A stretch of DNA of 64,000 nt from Ornithinibacillus massiliensis. GTDB taxonomy: Bacteria; Bacillota; Bacilli; Bacillales; Amphibacillaceae. Positions 45,163 through 54,176 of the stretch are shown here, in pieces (position 1 is the stretch's first letter; each line of letters opens with the position of its first letter). The notes under the pieces were generated by a model. The model worked only from the letters and a program-made list of their open reading frames with translations. It made no database searches and had not been told where the DNA came from. Location of the stretch: contig NZ_JAGXBY010000002.1 in the NCBI RefSeq assembly GCF_018310345.1, forward strand, positions 372,001 to 436,000, in the 5' to 3' direction. Both the position numbers and the translations under genes were made by a program.

Positions 45163-47214
45163 TTATTCATTATCCTCATTTATTAACATTTCATTTTGTC
45201 CATCTCGATCAATTCGATACAGTTCATTGTCTATCTTACTTTTGTAATAAATAAAATCATCATCACCAGTAATACTCCATGCCGGTTTATTGGTGATTTT
45301 TCGAATGTTAGAATCACTTAAATTCATAGCATAAATACTATAGTTATCCTGACGGTTGATATAAAGTAATTCGCTGTCTGTAAGGAAAAATTGTGTTGTT
45401 ATAATGTCAGGAATCGTCATTTCTTTTTCTGTTTGAATATCATACTTGATGACTTGGTAAGCTTCATTCGGGTAATAAATATATCTGCCGTTATAAGCGA
45501 TATTGTTAAATACAGAAGTTTGAATAATCGTATCTTCTTTTCCAGTTAGTCGATTAATTCGTCTTATTTGATTATCATCAACCACAAAATAAATATATCT
45601 CTTATCCACAAAAAAAGAAGTGATACCAAGGAAATCAATGTCATCTGTCGTATGTAGACCTAAAAAAGTATCCTTAGTCATATTTGCATTCTTTTCATAG
45701 ATTATTTTTTCATCAAAAGTTGTTGTATCCACTTCAATAAGCGAGAGCCGATTGGTTTCCTTATAAAAACCTGACTTATCATAATCCATTTTCATATAAT
45801 AGACTAATGAGCCATTACCATATATATAATTTTCTATACTCGTTAAGGATGAGAAAGGGCTTCTCATAAGATTCTTTATTTCTCCTGTTTCTTTATCTTC
45901 AAATACAGGTCGAATATTCTCTACATCCGATTCATCTATATAAAAACGGTAGGAATCATTTTCAAAAGTTTGTCTAGAAATAGAGTTAAAAATATCGTGT
46001 TCATTATCTACCTCATTAGAAAAGTCGCAACCTACAAGGGTAACTGCAATCATGCAAAGAAGCAGCGTTATGCTAAGTGATTTTAGCTTATGACGTCTTT
46101 TCCTTGCATACCATGCATTCGTATGATAAAAGAGTATTACTATCCATGCGCCAATTCCTATACACAAACTAATAATTAGTAAGATAACCAACGTCATCAC
46201 CGGAACCCCTTCATATATCAAGTCTATCTGATCAGTAAAAGGATTACGCTCATATTCACTTCCTCTGAAATATCCTGTAGAAAGCATAAACCCAAGCGGG
46301 CCTGGTAAAAAGTACTTCGAAGAGTCCAAAGTAAATAGATAGTACGGAAGCAATAATATAATGGTTGAAGAAAATAACGTTAAAGCATATTTCTTTGTCC
46401 ATACAGAAAATAACATAATTAACATCGCAAAAATCAAATTGCCAAATATTTTTAAAATGGTAGACCATAAAAATGTAGAAGATAATGAAATTTCTTTTAG
46501 GGATGCTCCAAAATAAGGCAAACTTTGAAGAGGGTAGTTCCCATGATCTAAACCATATTTCATATCATAAAATCCATATCTCAACATTATGGATAAAATA
46601 GAAATGATAATAACAACGAGGAACACTAGTAACATTTTAGAAATAGCATGCTCTCTTGTTCCTTTACGTAATGTCAAATGAAGAGAACGCATGTCACTTG
46701 AATATTCCGCACAAAATACAGGAGTTACTAGCAATAATAACAATAACAGCAAACCAAAGTCTAACTGTTCTGTAGATAGCAAACCATCCCAACCATTTGT
46801 AGCCAAATAGTATCTGTTATCGGGGTTTTCACGGACATACTTATATTGATCAAAAATAACTTGAAAACCTCGTTCATTCTCTATTATCTTTTCTAAGCTA
46901 GGAATTAAATCCTGTAGTTCATTCTCTGAAATATGGCCATCATAATAATCATCATAGATTTTTGTCAGTTCTGCCTGTGCTTCAGAAATTCTATTAGCTT
47001 CATTTCTAAATAGTTGCTCGGTTTCATCTGTATGTGAACCATTTACTAAATCTAAATAATATTGATAAGCAGAATTATTCATTTCTAATTCTGGATTTTT
47101 CGGAGAATCAAAAAAGAAAAGAAAGGCGAAACTAAAAATAAAATATAAACTAACCCAAAGCAATCCTTTTTGATAAAAAAACATTTTTTTTATCTCATAC
47201 CACCATATCGACAC
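45163..47214 (-). CDS. ABC permease fused to an extracytoplasmic propeller-like (DUF5050-type) domain
   Basis: A 683-residue protein. Residues about 1-380 form an ABC-2-like permease: one helix near 15-35, a large outside loop (about 40-160), then five or more helices. Residues about 375-395 form another helix ending in LLLCMIAVTLVGCDFSNEVD, which looks like an internal lipobox. The last 285 residues are repeated beta units (KRYIYFVVDDNQIRRINRLT, GRYIYYPNEAYQVIKYDIQT, DDFIYYKSKIDNELYRIDRD) typical of DUF5050-like propellers. It reads as a permease plus a lipoprotein fused in one frame. It overlaps the preceding permease gene by 20 bp and ends the operon. Confidence 0.82.
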   Translation of the reverse strand: MSIWWYEIKKMFFYQKGLLWVSLYFIFSFAFLFFFDSPKNPELEMNNSAYQYYLDLVNGSHTDETEQLFRNEANRISEAQAELTKIYDDYYDGHISENELQDLIPSLEKIIENERGFQVIFDQYKYVRENPDNRYYLATNGWDGLLSTEQLDFGLLLLLLLLVTPVFCAEYSSDMRSLHLTLRKGTREHAISKMLLVFLVVIIISILSIMLRYGFYDMKYGLDHGNYPLQSLPYFGASLKEISLSSTFLWSTILKIFGNLIFAMLIMLFSVWTKKYALTLFSSTIILLLPYYLFTLDSSKYFLPGPLGFMLSTGYFRGSEYERNPFTDQIDLIYEGVPVMTLVILLIISLCIGIGAWIVILFYHTNAWYARKRRHKLKSLSITLLLCMIAVTLVGCDFSNEVDNEHDIFNSISRQTFENDSYRFYIDESDVENIRPVFEDKETGEIKNLMRSPFSSLTSIENYIYGNGSLVYYMKMDYDKSGFYKETNRLSLIEVDTTTFDEKIIYEKNANMTKDTFLGLHTTDDIDFLGITSFFVDKRYIYFVVDDNQIRRINRLTGKEDTIIQTSVFNNIAYNGRYIYYPNEAYQVIKYDIQTEKEMTIPDIITTQFFLTDSELLYINRQDNYSIYAMNLSDSNIRKITNKPAWSITGDDDFIYYKSKIDNELYRIDRDGQNEMLINEDNE

Positions 47215-48433
47215 GTTTCTTCACCCCGATTCGATATATAGTATTTTTTCTTTGAAATATGAAGATCGATAATAGAAAAGGTCCGCCCCATATTCCCCCA
47301 AAAAAGATAGCTGCCGTATAACTTAGTATAGGAAAACCAAATAAATTCACAAACTCCGTTCCACCAAATAAATCACGATGAACAACTAAAGAAAACGGAT
47401 TAATAACTTTAAATATTATTTGTTCAGAACCCATGTATGCTTCTTGAAAATAAATAAATCCGAACATAAAAAACAGATTGATAATAAATGGAAGTAAAGC
47501 GTTTTTAAAGAATAATGAAGTGAATAAAAATAGATAAGAAACGATTAAAAATCCTATTGTCTTTACCACTAATGATAATAGTGCATATTCTCCTAAGTTA
47601 ATATCAAGGGCTGTATTTGCAAAATTTTCAATTGCATAAATTGGTGAAAATAATGCTTCTAAAGAGCCAAAAAAACTAGCAAATGCAATAAAATCAATTA
47701 TTCCAAACCAAAAGGATACAGCAATAACAAAGACGGAGGCAGAAAATAACTTGGCAAAAATAGTTTTATGTCCACCTGCTTTAGTCGTCAATAGAAGTAC
47801 ATTCATTTCTGTTTCCTTTTCCGTTACAAATACACTCATTAAAGCATATAAACATATTAATATTACAAGAAAGGCGGAAAAATCATAATGAATATAGTAT
47901 TGAAACATTTCAGTATAAGAAAACGAATCAATACTTCTTCCTTGAAATCGATTCAATATTATCTTATTTTTTTTATATTCATAATCATTTCCTAACGATT
48001 CAAAAAAAGATACGTTTTCCTTAGCGTTTTTTACAACGTCATTCGCATATTGTTTGTACATATAAGAGTATTCCATCGGGTCAACAAAATTCCACTTAAA
48101 AAATAAATGATCATTGTACAAATTCCCTGTAAATGTATTGGGGTTATTAGTTTCTGTGCTAGCGGTTTTATCTGCTGTTTGTTGTTCTAATGGTTTGTAA
48201 ATAGACATTAATCTGTCAATCTTTTTATCTGTCATAACCCCTTTAAACTGTTCATAGATTTCATTCCAATAAAGTTCTTGCCATTCTGGATTAGCTGATG
48301 AAGATAATAGAGATTTCTCATGATATTCACTATATATTTTCGCAATATTTAATAGACTGAAGCATATGATTGCGATAACTAGGGACTTTTTCATGAAGTG
48401 TTTTCGGAATTCAAAAAAGAACAATCTCACCAT
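47195..48433 (-). CDS. ABC transporter permease
   Basis: A 412-residue permease with an N-terminal helix (about 17-34), a long external domain (about 35-170) and five further helices. RLFFFEFRKHFMKKSLVIAI and FVTEKETEMNVLLLTTKAGG are typical of ABC-2-like permeases in antimicrobial-peptide exporters. It overlaps both neighbours by a few bases and pairs with the fused permease at 45163. Confidence 0.85.
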   Translation of the reverse strand: MVRLFFFEFRKHFMKKSLVIAIICFSLLNIAKIYSEYHEKSLLSSSANPEWQELYWNEIYEQFKGVMTDKKIDRLMSIYKPLEQQTADKTASTETNNPNTFTGNLYNDHLFFKWNFVDPMEYSYMYKQYANDVVKNAKENVSFFESLGNDYEYKKNKIILNRFQGRSIDSFSYTEMFQYYIHYDFSAFLVILICLYALMSVFVTEKETEMNVLLLTTKAGGHKTIFAKLFSASVFVIAVSFWFGIIDFIAFASFFGSLEALFSPIYAIENFANTALDINLGEYALLSLVVKTIGFLIVSYLFLFTSLFFKNALLPFIINLFFMFGFIYFQEAYMGSEQIIFKVINPFSLVVHRDLFGGTEFVNLFGFPILSYTAAIFFGGIWGGPFLLSIFIFQRKNTIYRIGVKKRVDMVV

Positions 48434-49296
48434 TTCTCACCCTCACTAGAATGATACAAGAATACATCTTCTAAATTTGGCTTTACATGAACAGCATGGT
48501 CAGCGGGTTTCTCGTCTGCAATCACTCTTATATGTATACCTTGGTCATCTCGCATCATACTACTAATTTTAAGATGAAGCATTTCCTCTAAAGAATCATC
48601 TGTTACTGTGATAGACCAGACTTTTCCCTTTATTTCATCCGTAAGTTTCCGAGGAGCTCCTTGCTTAAGAAGTTCTCCATTTTTTAGTAAAATAACCTGA
48701 TTAGCTACATGTTCAATATCTGATACAATATGTGTCGCTAACAAAACAATTCTATTTTTTGAAAACTTCGTAATTAAGTTTCGAAATCGAATTCTTTCTT
48801 GAGGGTCAAGTCCAGCAGTAGGTTCATCTAAAATTAAAATATCGGGATCATTTAACATTGCTTGAGCGATACCAACACGTTGTCGCATTCCTCCCGATAA
48901 TGCACCAACTTTCATATCCTTAGCTTCACTTAAATTGACCATTGACAATAATTCTTTTGCTCTTTTTTCTCCCTGTTCTTTTGGAATTCCTTTTAGTACG
49001 GACATATATTTTAAAAATTCAAGGACTGTAAACTCTTTGTAAAATTGAGGGTATTGCGGCAAATAACCGATATGAGATAAAAAATCAATGCCAATTTTTT
49101 TAACATCACTACCATTAATTAATACCCTTCCTTGATCACTCTTTAAAATACCAACAAATATATTAATTAATGTGGTTTTACCAGCGCCATTTTCACCCAA
49201 TAGACCATAAATACCATATTCTAAATTGGAAGAGAAATCCTTTAGTGCCCATTTTCCCTTGTATTTTTTAGAAATTCCTTCAAATGATACTTTCAC
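48427..49296 (-). CDS. ABC transporter ATP-binding protein
   Basis: A 289-residue ATPase. Walker A GENGAGKTTL is near residue 36, the Q-loop in GYLPQYPQFY near 80, signature GALSGGMRQRVGIAQAML near 136, and Walker B PDILILDEPTAGLDPQER near 157. It drives the two adjacent permeases. AAGGAG lies upstream. It forms part of the BlaI-controlled operon. Confidence 0.93.
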   Translation of the reverse strand: MKVSFEGISKKYKGKWALKDFSSNLEYGIYGLLGENGAGKTTLINIFVGILKSDQGRVLINGSDVKKIGIDFLSHIGYLPQYPQFYKEFTVLEFLKYMSVLKGIPKEQGEKRAKELLSMVNLSEAKDMKVGALSGGMRQRVGIAQAMLNDPDILILDEPTAGLDPQERIRFRNLITKFSKNRIVLLATHIVSDIEHVANQVILLKNGELLKQGAPRKLTDEIKGKVWSITVTDDSLEEMLHLKISSMMRDDQGIHIRVIADEKPADHAVHVKPNLEDVFLYHSSEGEKW

Positions 49297-49328
49297 TAGC
49301 GGATACTCCTTTTATGAAAAGTAATTTA

Positions 49329-50519
49329 TTAAAAATGATTAACTATTATTTTTGTTTCTATATCTTCTTGTTTAGATCCTAATAAAAGAATAATCGTTCT
49401 TGTATCATCTACTACCTTTAGAATAGGCTGTTGATAAAGAAGTGCTTCTTCATCAACAGTATTTTGTAGTTCTTCTATTAGTTCTCCAGTCTTTGTATCA
49501 TAGATACGGATGATAAAATCTTGATTTTCTGAACGAAATGTCGCAAAGTATGCTCCTTCATCAGAGCCTGCAATTATACCACTTTCATCTTTATCTGTTA
49601 GTGTATGGATGGTTGTTTTTTCTGTCTTCTGTTCCATTACCATCAATCTACCAGTAGCATTCGTGACATCCTCTGCTAATAATATCCAATCATTGTAAGC
49701 TATCAATTCTTTACAAGTATAATTATCAAATGTTTGATTAGACAGATTAGAGCCATCTATATTAACGATTCCACAAGTATCATAAGAGGGTTGATCAGGT
49801 TGAGATGGCAGTGTCTGTGCTTTGAAAGCTATCTGTGTTCCATCGTTAATAAAACCAATCTGTTCTAATGCTGCTATATTGGAACGATTATCAAAATTTT
49901 CAGACTCCAAATCAAGGATTTTTGTCTTTTTTTCTAATTCGAAATCATATATATATAAACCTGAGTGGGTTGCATAGGCCATATTCGTTCCATCATGATT
50001 AAAGGAAATTTGTTTTAATGACATTAAAAAATCGTCTTCCTCTAGCAATTGATTGAAGTCAAAATCAGACACTTGTTTTAGATCCTCATTATAGAAAACA
50101 CCTTGATAATCAGGCTCCCATTCTGTCATACTAACACTATCATCTTCCATTTCTTGAATAACCACGTAGCCATCGTCAATGATCCAAACCCGCTCATTCT
50201 CCTTTGATTCTTGTGAAACTTCTGTTAGTATGTTTTCTGTGTCTAAATCATATAAATATAACCTTTCTGCGGATATCAAAACTTTTCCTTTTCCAGCATA
50301 GTGCACATGACGTATATCTCCTTGTATTTGCTCCAAACTCGAAATAGTCGCCGTAGATTTAGAAGGAGAGGAAGAATCCGTATTTCCTTCTGTATCTACA
50401 GAAGTATCTATGGGATTATCTTTTTCTTCTTCTAGTTCCTCTCCTGTTTCTGGGGCTGTACATCCTACTATGAAAAGTATAAGCAGAATAAATATAGAAA
50501 TAGTAAATCTTGATTTCAT
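49329..50519 (-). CDS. Lipoprotein with propeller-like repeats
   Basis: A 396-residue exported lipoprotein. MKSRFTISIFILLILFIVGC is the signal with lipobox IVGC. A Ser/Thr/Asp-rich linker follows, then repeated beta segments with WD/TolB-like spacing (KGKVLISAERLYLYDLDTEN, GTNMAYATHSGLYIYDFELE). ATG 50519 has TTGGAGT eight bases upstream. It overlaps the longer frame of the preceding lipoprotein gene. It is probably an extracellular sensor or binding protein for the ABC system. Confidence 0.78.
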   Translation of the reverse strand: MKSRFTISIFILLILFIVGCTAPETGEELEEEKDNPIDTSVDTEGNTDSSSPSKSTATISSLEQIQGDIRHVHYAGKGKVLISAERLYLYDLDTENILTEVSQESKENERVWIIDDGYVVIQEMEDDSVSMTEWEPDYQGVFYNEDLKQVSDFDFNQLLEEDDFLMSLKQISFNHDGTNMAYATHSGLYIYDFELEKKTKILDLESENFDNRSNIAALEQIGFINDGTQIAFKAQTLPSQPDQPSYDTCGIVNIDGSNLSNQTFDNYTCKELIAYNDWILLAEDVTNATGRLMVMEQKTEKTTIHTLTDKDESGIIAGSDEGAYFATFRSENQDFIIRIYDTKTGELIEELQNTVDEEALLYQQPILKVVDDTRTIILLLGSKQEDIETKIIVNHF

Positions 50520-50533
50520 GGCAGATACTCCAA

Positions 50534-51601
50534 TCATTTATATAATAATACGGATGGTGTTTTTAAGGGCGTAAGGACATTCTCATAAAAGTCTCCTGGA
50601 TTCACTGGTGTTGATACAACATAAAAGGTACTAAAATCATCTAATGTGTCTATATCAATTTCCACATCAATAACAGACACGTCACCTTTAGTCAATTTAG
50701 TTTCAAATGAAGTATTTCCTTCTTGATCAGAGAGAGCTTGATGATTCAAATAAAAAGTGTTTTGATATGCTACACCTGGATGACCAAGAATTTTTAACTT
50801 CATATGTAAGTTACCTTGATCAGTTATTTGAAAGTTTGTTTCATTGTCTGGTTTATCTTCTATCTCGACGAAGTTAAATACATTAGTATCTAACATTTCT
50901 GAATCAATCGTGGTTACTCCACCACCTAACTTTTCTAGAAAATCATCCGTTACAGGTTCAGTTGATATACTAATGTCGTTTAAAATCTTATTTGTTGGAA
51001 GGTCATTCAAATTTAGAAATTCAGGTTTCTCATGAAATTCTATTGGACGTATTACAGACAAAGCATGATGATAACCACCATAAGAGGTTGTTTCCTTCAT
51101 ATCTGGTATAAATGAAGGATTGTATATGCTAGTAATCGTTACATTAACAGTTTCTCCTTCTTTTCCAGTAATCGGTGTAAAGATAAATTGAAACGGTGTA
51201 TCAACACCCTCTTCTTCTAAATCAAAAATATGCATGTATTGATAAGCTGACTCCGTCGTATTAAGTTTATATGGTTGTGCAATGCCGTCTACATATACTA
51301 AGAAACCAATATTGGTTGCTTTTCCTTCTGCTTGAACAGAGTAATCTATTACTAGTTCATCTCCATCATAGGTTAAAGGTATTACTTCATCATTATCATC
51401 TACTTCTACATTGGCGTAACTATGCCATATAGAGCCCATAATGACTGTATCTTCTTCATCTATTTCAAATGGATTCTCATTATTTTCATTAATTGCTACT
51501 TGTTCTTTTTCTTCCTCCACATCATCTTTGGAGCACCCCGTGACAATAAGAAGCAATACAATGAATGAAAACCCATACGTGAAAAGTAATCTTTTGTTCA
51601 A
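50534..51601 (-). CDS. Lipoprotein of unknown function
   Basis: A 355-residue lipoprotein: MNKRLLFTYGFSFIVLLLIV TGCSKDD gives signal and lipobox VTGC. An acidic linker follows, then a beta-rich domain (YVDGIAQPYKLNTTESAYQY, TPITGKEGETVNVTITSIYN). The family is not recognised. AGGAGA lies upstream of ATG. It is co-transcribed with the ABC genes. Confidence 0.78.
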   Translation of the reverse strand: MNKRLLFTYGFSFIVLLLIVTGCSKDDVEEEKEQVAINENNENPFEIDEEDTVIMGSIWHSYANVEVDDNDEVIPLTYDGDELVIDYSVQAEGKATNIGFLVYVDGIAQPYKLNTTESAYQYMHIFDLEEEGVDTPFQFIFTPITGKEGETVNVTITSIYNPSFIPDMKETTSYGGYHHALSVIRPIEFHEKPEFLNLNDLPTNKILNDISISTEPVTDDFLEKLGGGVTTIDSEMLDTNVFNFVEIEDKPDNETNFQITDQGNLHMKLKILGHPGVAYQNTFYLNHQALSDQEGNTSFETKLTKGDVSVIDVEIDIDTLDDFSTFYVVSTPVNPGDFYENVLTPLKTPSVLLYK

Positions 51602-51646
51602 AATATATTTCTCCTTTCATGTTTTTGACTTTCCACGATAGTAGCA

Positions 51647-51895
51647 TTACTTACTCTCTACTAACTTAGGATTATCAGATTCGAAATTATTTTCATCATT
51701 AGCTATTAATACATACTCCTCAGTCGCATCTTTTAAAATAACCTTTTCCTTCTCTAGAACAGATTTATCCTTCTTGGAAAGAGTCTGATCAACCTTTTTA
51801 TTTTCCTCATCATCTGTATGGTTTTGTTCTAGCTTACTTTCAGATGCAAAAACAGAATTTTCGAAGGGAAAATCTGGTATACTAATTTTTATCAT
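51647..51895 (-). CDS. Tail-like ORF overlapping the M56 gene, possible frameshifted C-terminus
   Basis: An 82-codon frame whose ATG overlaps the stop of the M56 gene. The sequence MIKISIPDFPFENSVFASES KLEQNHTDDEENKKVDQTLS is acidic and charged, like an extracytoplasmic stalk. M56 sensors often have such a tail after the last helix, so a one-base shift could have split it off. It could also be a genuine translationally coupled peptide. There is no ribosome site of its own. Confidence 0.5.
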   Translation of the reverse strand: MIKISIPDFPFENSVFASESKLEQNHTDDEENKKVDQTLSKKDKSVLEKEKVILKDATEEYVLIANDENNFESDNPKLVESK

Positions 51896-52818
51896 ATGCT
51901 TGTACTGAAAGTTAGTACAAGAACTATTGCCAAAATTGAAAATCCTCGTTTTTTATTTCTGGCGTCCATAATGGAGAAAACCCTATGTTTCATCCCTTTC
52001 TTTCCACTATAAAAATTTGTAGAGAATTTGCTTTTCACCATTGGTTGTTTTCTAATAACCCCAATGATTGCTTCAACGTATTTCTGTCGACCATTCATGT
52101 CTGTACTTTTCACTACTTCTTCATCACAAGAAATCTCGCACTGAATAGCGATTTCTCTTGCTACTAGATAAACGAATGGATTGAACCAATGCAGTGCTGT
52201 AGCTAAAAATACTAATGCTTTATACCAAATGTCTCCGCGTTTATAATGGATCAACTCATGCTTTAAAATAAGCGGAAGCTCATCTGGAGGAATGTAGTTT
52301 ATTGGAAGCAAAATCGTTGGCCGGAAAAAACCAAGCAACATAGGACTAGAAATACCATGACAGGTTTGCAATTCTATCTGTTTCTTAATTCGCAACTCCG
52401 TTTGAACCCCATGCAACATATTCAGTACTTGTTCATCATCCACTTTAATGATCCAACGTTTTACCATTTTCAAGAAATGTCTGTGCCGAATTATATGAAT
52501 TGTGATAAAAACAGCCACACCGACAAGCCATAGCACACTAAATAGAACAGGCCATGAAAAAATTGATAACGTGGTTATTTCATATGGTTTTACGAAATAA
52601 TTATTTGTTGCAGGCATGAATGTATCAATTGCAATTACTGATTCTAGCCAAGAAAATCTGAATGGAATAATCATCCCTAAAATAATCACCAACCATGCAT
52701 AATAACGTCCATTTGCTGTAAAAAATTTGCTTAAAAATGGCGTGACCGAAATGTACACAATCGCGATTATTGACATAGCTATAGACACTTCAAGTAACGA
52801 AATCATAAATTGCTGCAA
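51892..52818 (-). CDS. BlaR1/MecR1-like M56 membrane metalloprotease
   Basis: A 308-residue sensor protease. Four hydrophobic segments (about 8-28, 38-56, 88-112 and 292-307) surround a cytosolic domain with zinc-binding LILKHELIHYKRGDIWYKAL near residue 197 and the third ligand in EISCDEEVV. FRPTILLPINY is a family motif. M56 proteins sense a signal outside and cleave the partner repressor BlaI/MecI. There is no penicillin-binding sensor domain, so the signal is not obviously a beta-lactam. The start lies two bases after the BlaI stop. Confidence 0.92.
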   Translation of the reverse strand: MQQFMISLLEVSIAMSIIAIVYISVTPFLSKFFTANGRYYAWLVIILGMIIPFRFSWLESVIAIDTFMPATNNYFVKPYEITTLSIFSWPVLFSVLWLVGVAVFITIHIIRHRHFLKMVKRWIIKVDDEQVLNMLHGVQTELRIKKQIELQTCHGISSPMLLGFFRPTILLPINYIPPDELPLILKHELIHYKRGDIWYKALVFLATALHWFNPFVYLVAREIAIQCEISCDEEVVKSTDMNGRQKYVEAIIGVIRKQPMVKSKFSTNFYSGKKGMKHRVFSIMDARNKKRGFSILAIVLVLTFSTSI

Positions 52819-52820
52819 AA

Positions 52821-53198
52821 TTAATTCCTCCGTTCTTTAGCCCATTTCAATAATTCATCTAATTCTTTCTCGGAAGGCTCTTTTGTGTTGTACAAAGTGT
52901 TGACTAAGCTTAAAAATGAGTTTTTATGATACTGTTTCATAAACTTTTCTGTTTCTAATTCGAGATAATCTTCTTTACTTATCAAAGGATAATACGTACG
53001 CTCTTTTCCCTTTTTTTCTGTTCGTAAAAACCCTCTTTCGACTAAACGTCTCATAAGGGTAAGCACAGTTGGTGCTTTCCACTTGCGTTTATCCCCTATT
53101 TCTTCCATAATCATCGCTGTTGTGATAGGTGATTCTTTCTCCCATACAACCTTCATAATTTCAAATTCTGCGTCTGGAAGCCTCTTCATATTTTCCAT
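52821..53198 (-). CDS. BlaI/MecI/CopY family repressor
   Basis: A 125-residue winged-helix repressor. LPDAEFEIMKVVWEKESPIT with WKAPTVLTLMRRLVERGFLR TEKKGKERTYYPLIS is the standard BlaI pattern, and the C-terminal helices give dimerisation. It pairs with the M56 protease downstream and probably controls the whole operon. AAGGAG precedes ATG. Three dyads of the BlaI type lie upstream. Confidence 0.95.
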   Translation of the reverse strand: MENMKRLPDAEFEIMKVVWEKESPITTAMIMEEIGDKRKWKAPTVLTLMRRLVERGFLRTEKKGKERTYYPLISKEDYLELETEKFMKQYHKNSFLSLVNTLYNTKEPSEKELDELLKWAKERRN

Positions 53199-53214
53199 AC
53201 AAATAACTCCTTTT

Positions 53215-53291
53215 CTACAATTGTCTTTTTTATATTCTACACTTGTAAAAATATGATAGTCAATAGCTTTAATGAATATTTTACAATTGTC
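53215..53291 (-). promoter_or_regulatory. Promoter and BlaI-like operators of the M56/ABC operon
   Basis: Minus strand: TTGACT (53258-53263), an 18-bp spacer, TAGAAT (53234-53239). The dyad TTACAAGTGTAG overlaps the -10. Two more dyads, ACAATTGTAG-type, lie at 53215-53225 and 53280-53291. The TACA-TGTA form resembles known BlaI/MecI boxes. Confidence 0.72.
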
Positions 53292-53315
53292 TAAAATAGG
53301 AGTGTATCATTCTAA

Positions 53316-53935
53316 CTAATTAGGTCTTGTCGTTAAGCTGTAAAGCATAGAGGAAATGCTAAAAGCAATTGTAATAATGAGCGTGATCCCAGCCCGAAGC
53401 ATCATAACATTAAACAATTTCATAATTGCCTGTTTATCCATCCCTTCAAAGCTAGGTATCATTGACAATAAGATACTGAAATACAAGCAATGTCCTTGAA
53501 TGGATATCCTGAATAGAGGAAATAGGAGGATGAATTGTATCCGTAATTATGGTCAATTCTTCAATTATTTCCTCTTCATTCAGTTCGGTATGTCCGATAG
53601 GCCCTGCTACGAAGGCTCCATCAAGTTCATACTGTAGCACTGCTTGAATATATTGTTCCGTAAAGCCTGTTTTTAAGGTTAAATCCACATCTGGATAAAC
53701 TTTATGATACTTTGAAAGCAAGATTGGTAAACAAACTGTCGCCGTTGTTTCCATTGATCCAATTGCTAGTGGGCCACTTGGAGTTTGATTTGCTTGCACC
53801 ACACTTTTTGTTTCCTCGACAAGATCAAATATCTTTTTGGTTTATGTTAATAACATGCTTCCCTTGGCTGTTAAAGTAGTTCTACGATTATGTCTATAAA
53901 ACAAATTAGTTTGAAGATCTGATTCTAACTGTTAA
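53316..53935 (-). pseudogene. LysR-type regulator remnant joined to a membrane-protein tail
   Basis: QLESDLQTNLFYRHNRRTTL then TAKGSMLLT, an in-frame TAA, and KKIFDLVEETKSVVQANQTP SGPLAIGSMETTATV belong to a LysR regulator. The first half of the DNA-binding domain is gone. The effector domain runs to RTLLVFQ and stops. A different frame then encodes LYFSILLSMIPSFEGMDKQA and ITLIITIAFSISSMLYSLTT, a membrane segment unrelated to LysR. Deletion and point decay are both evident. Confidence 0.75.
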
Positions 53936-54176
53936 ATTTCATTTAGCCATCAATATAAATGATATCAACTATCACTTTTATATATTATACCTTATAGCAA
54001 ATAAGCTATATAATTTAAATATCAGGTTTATTAAAGAAGCTAGTAGCCGTATTTAAAGAGTTAACCTTTCTACCATTAACAGACGAATTTCATCTTTTAG
54101 CATAGCATAAATGCACATAAGTTTAAGAAGTGCCCAAAAGGAATACTTATAATATTGAGTACAAGGAGTATTAACT

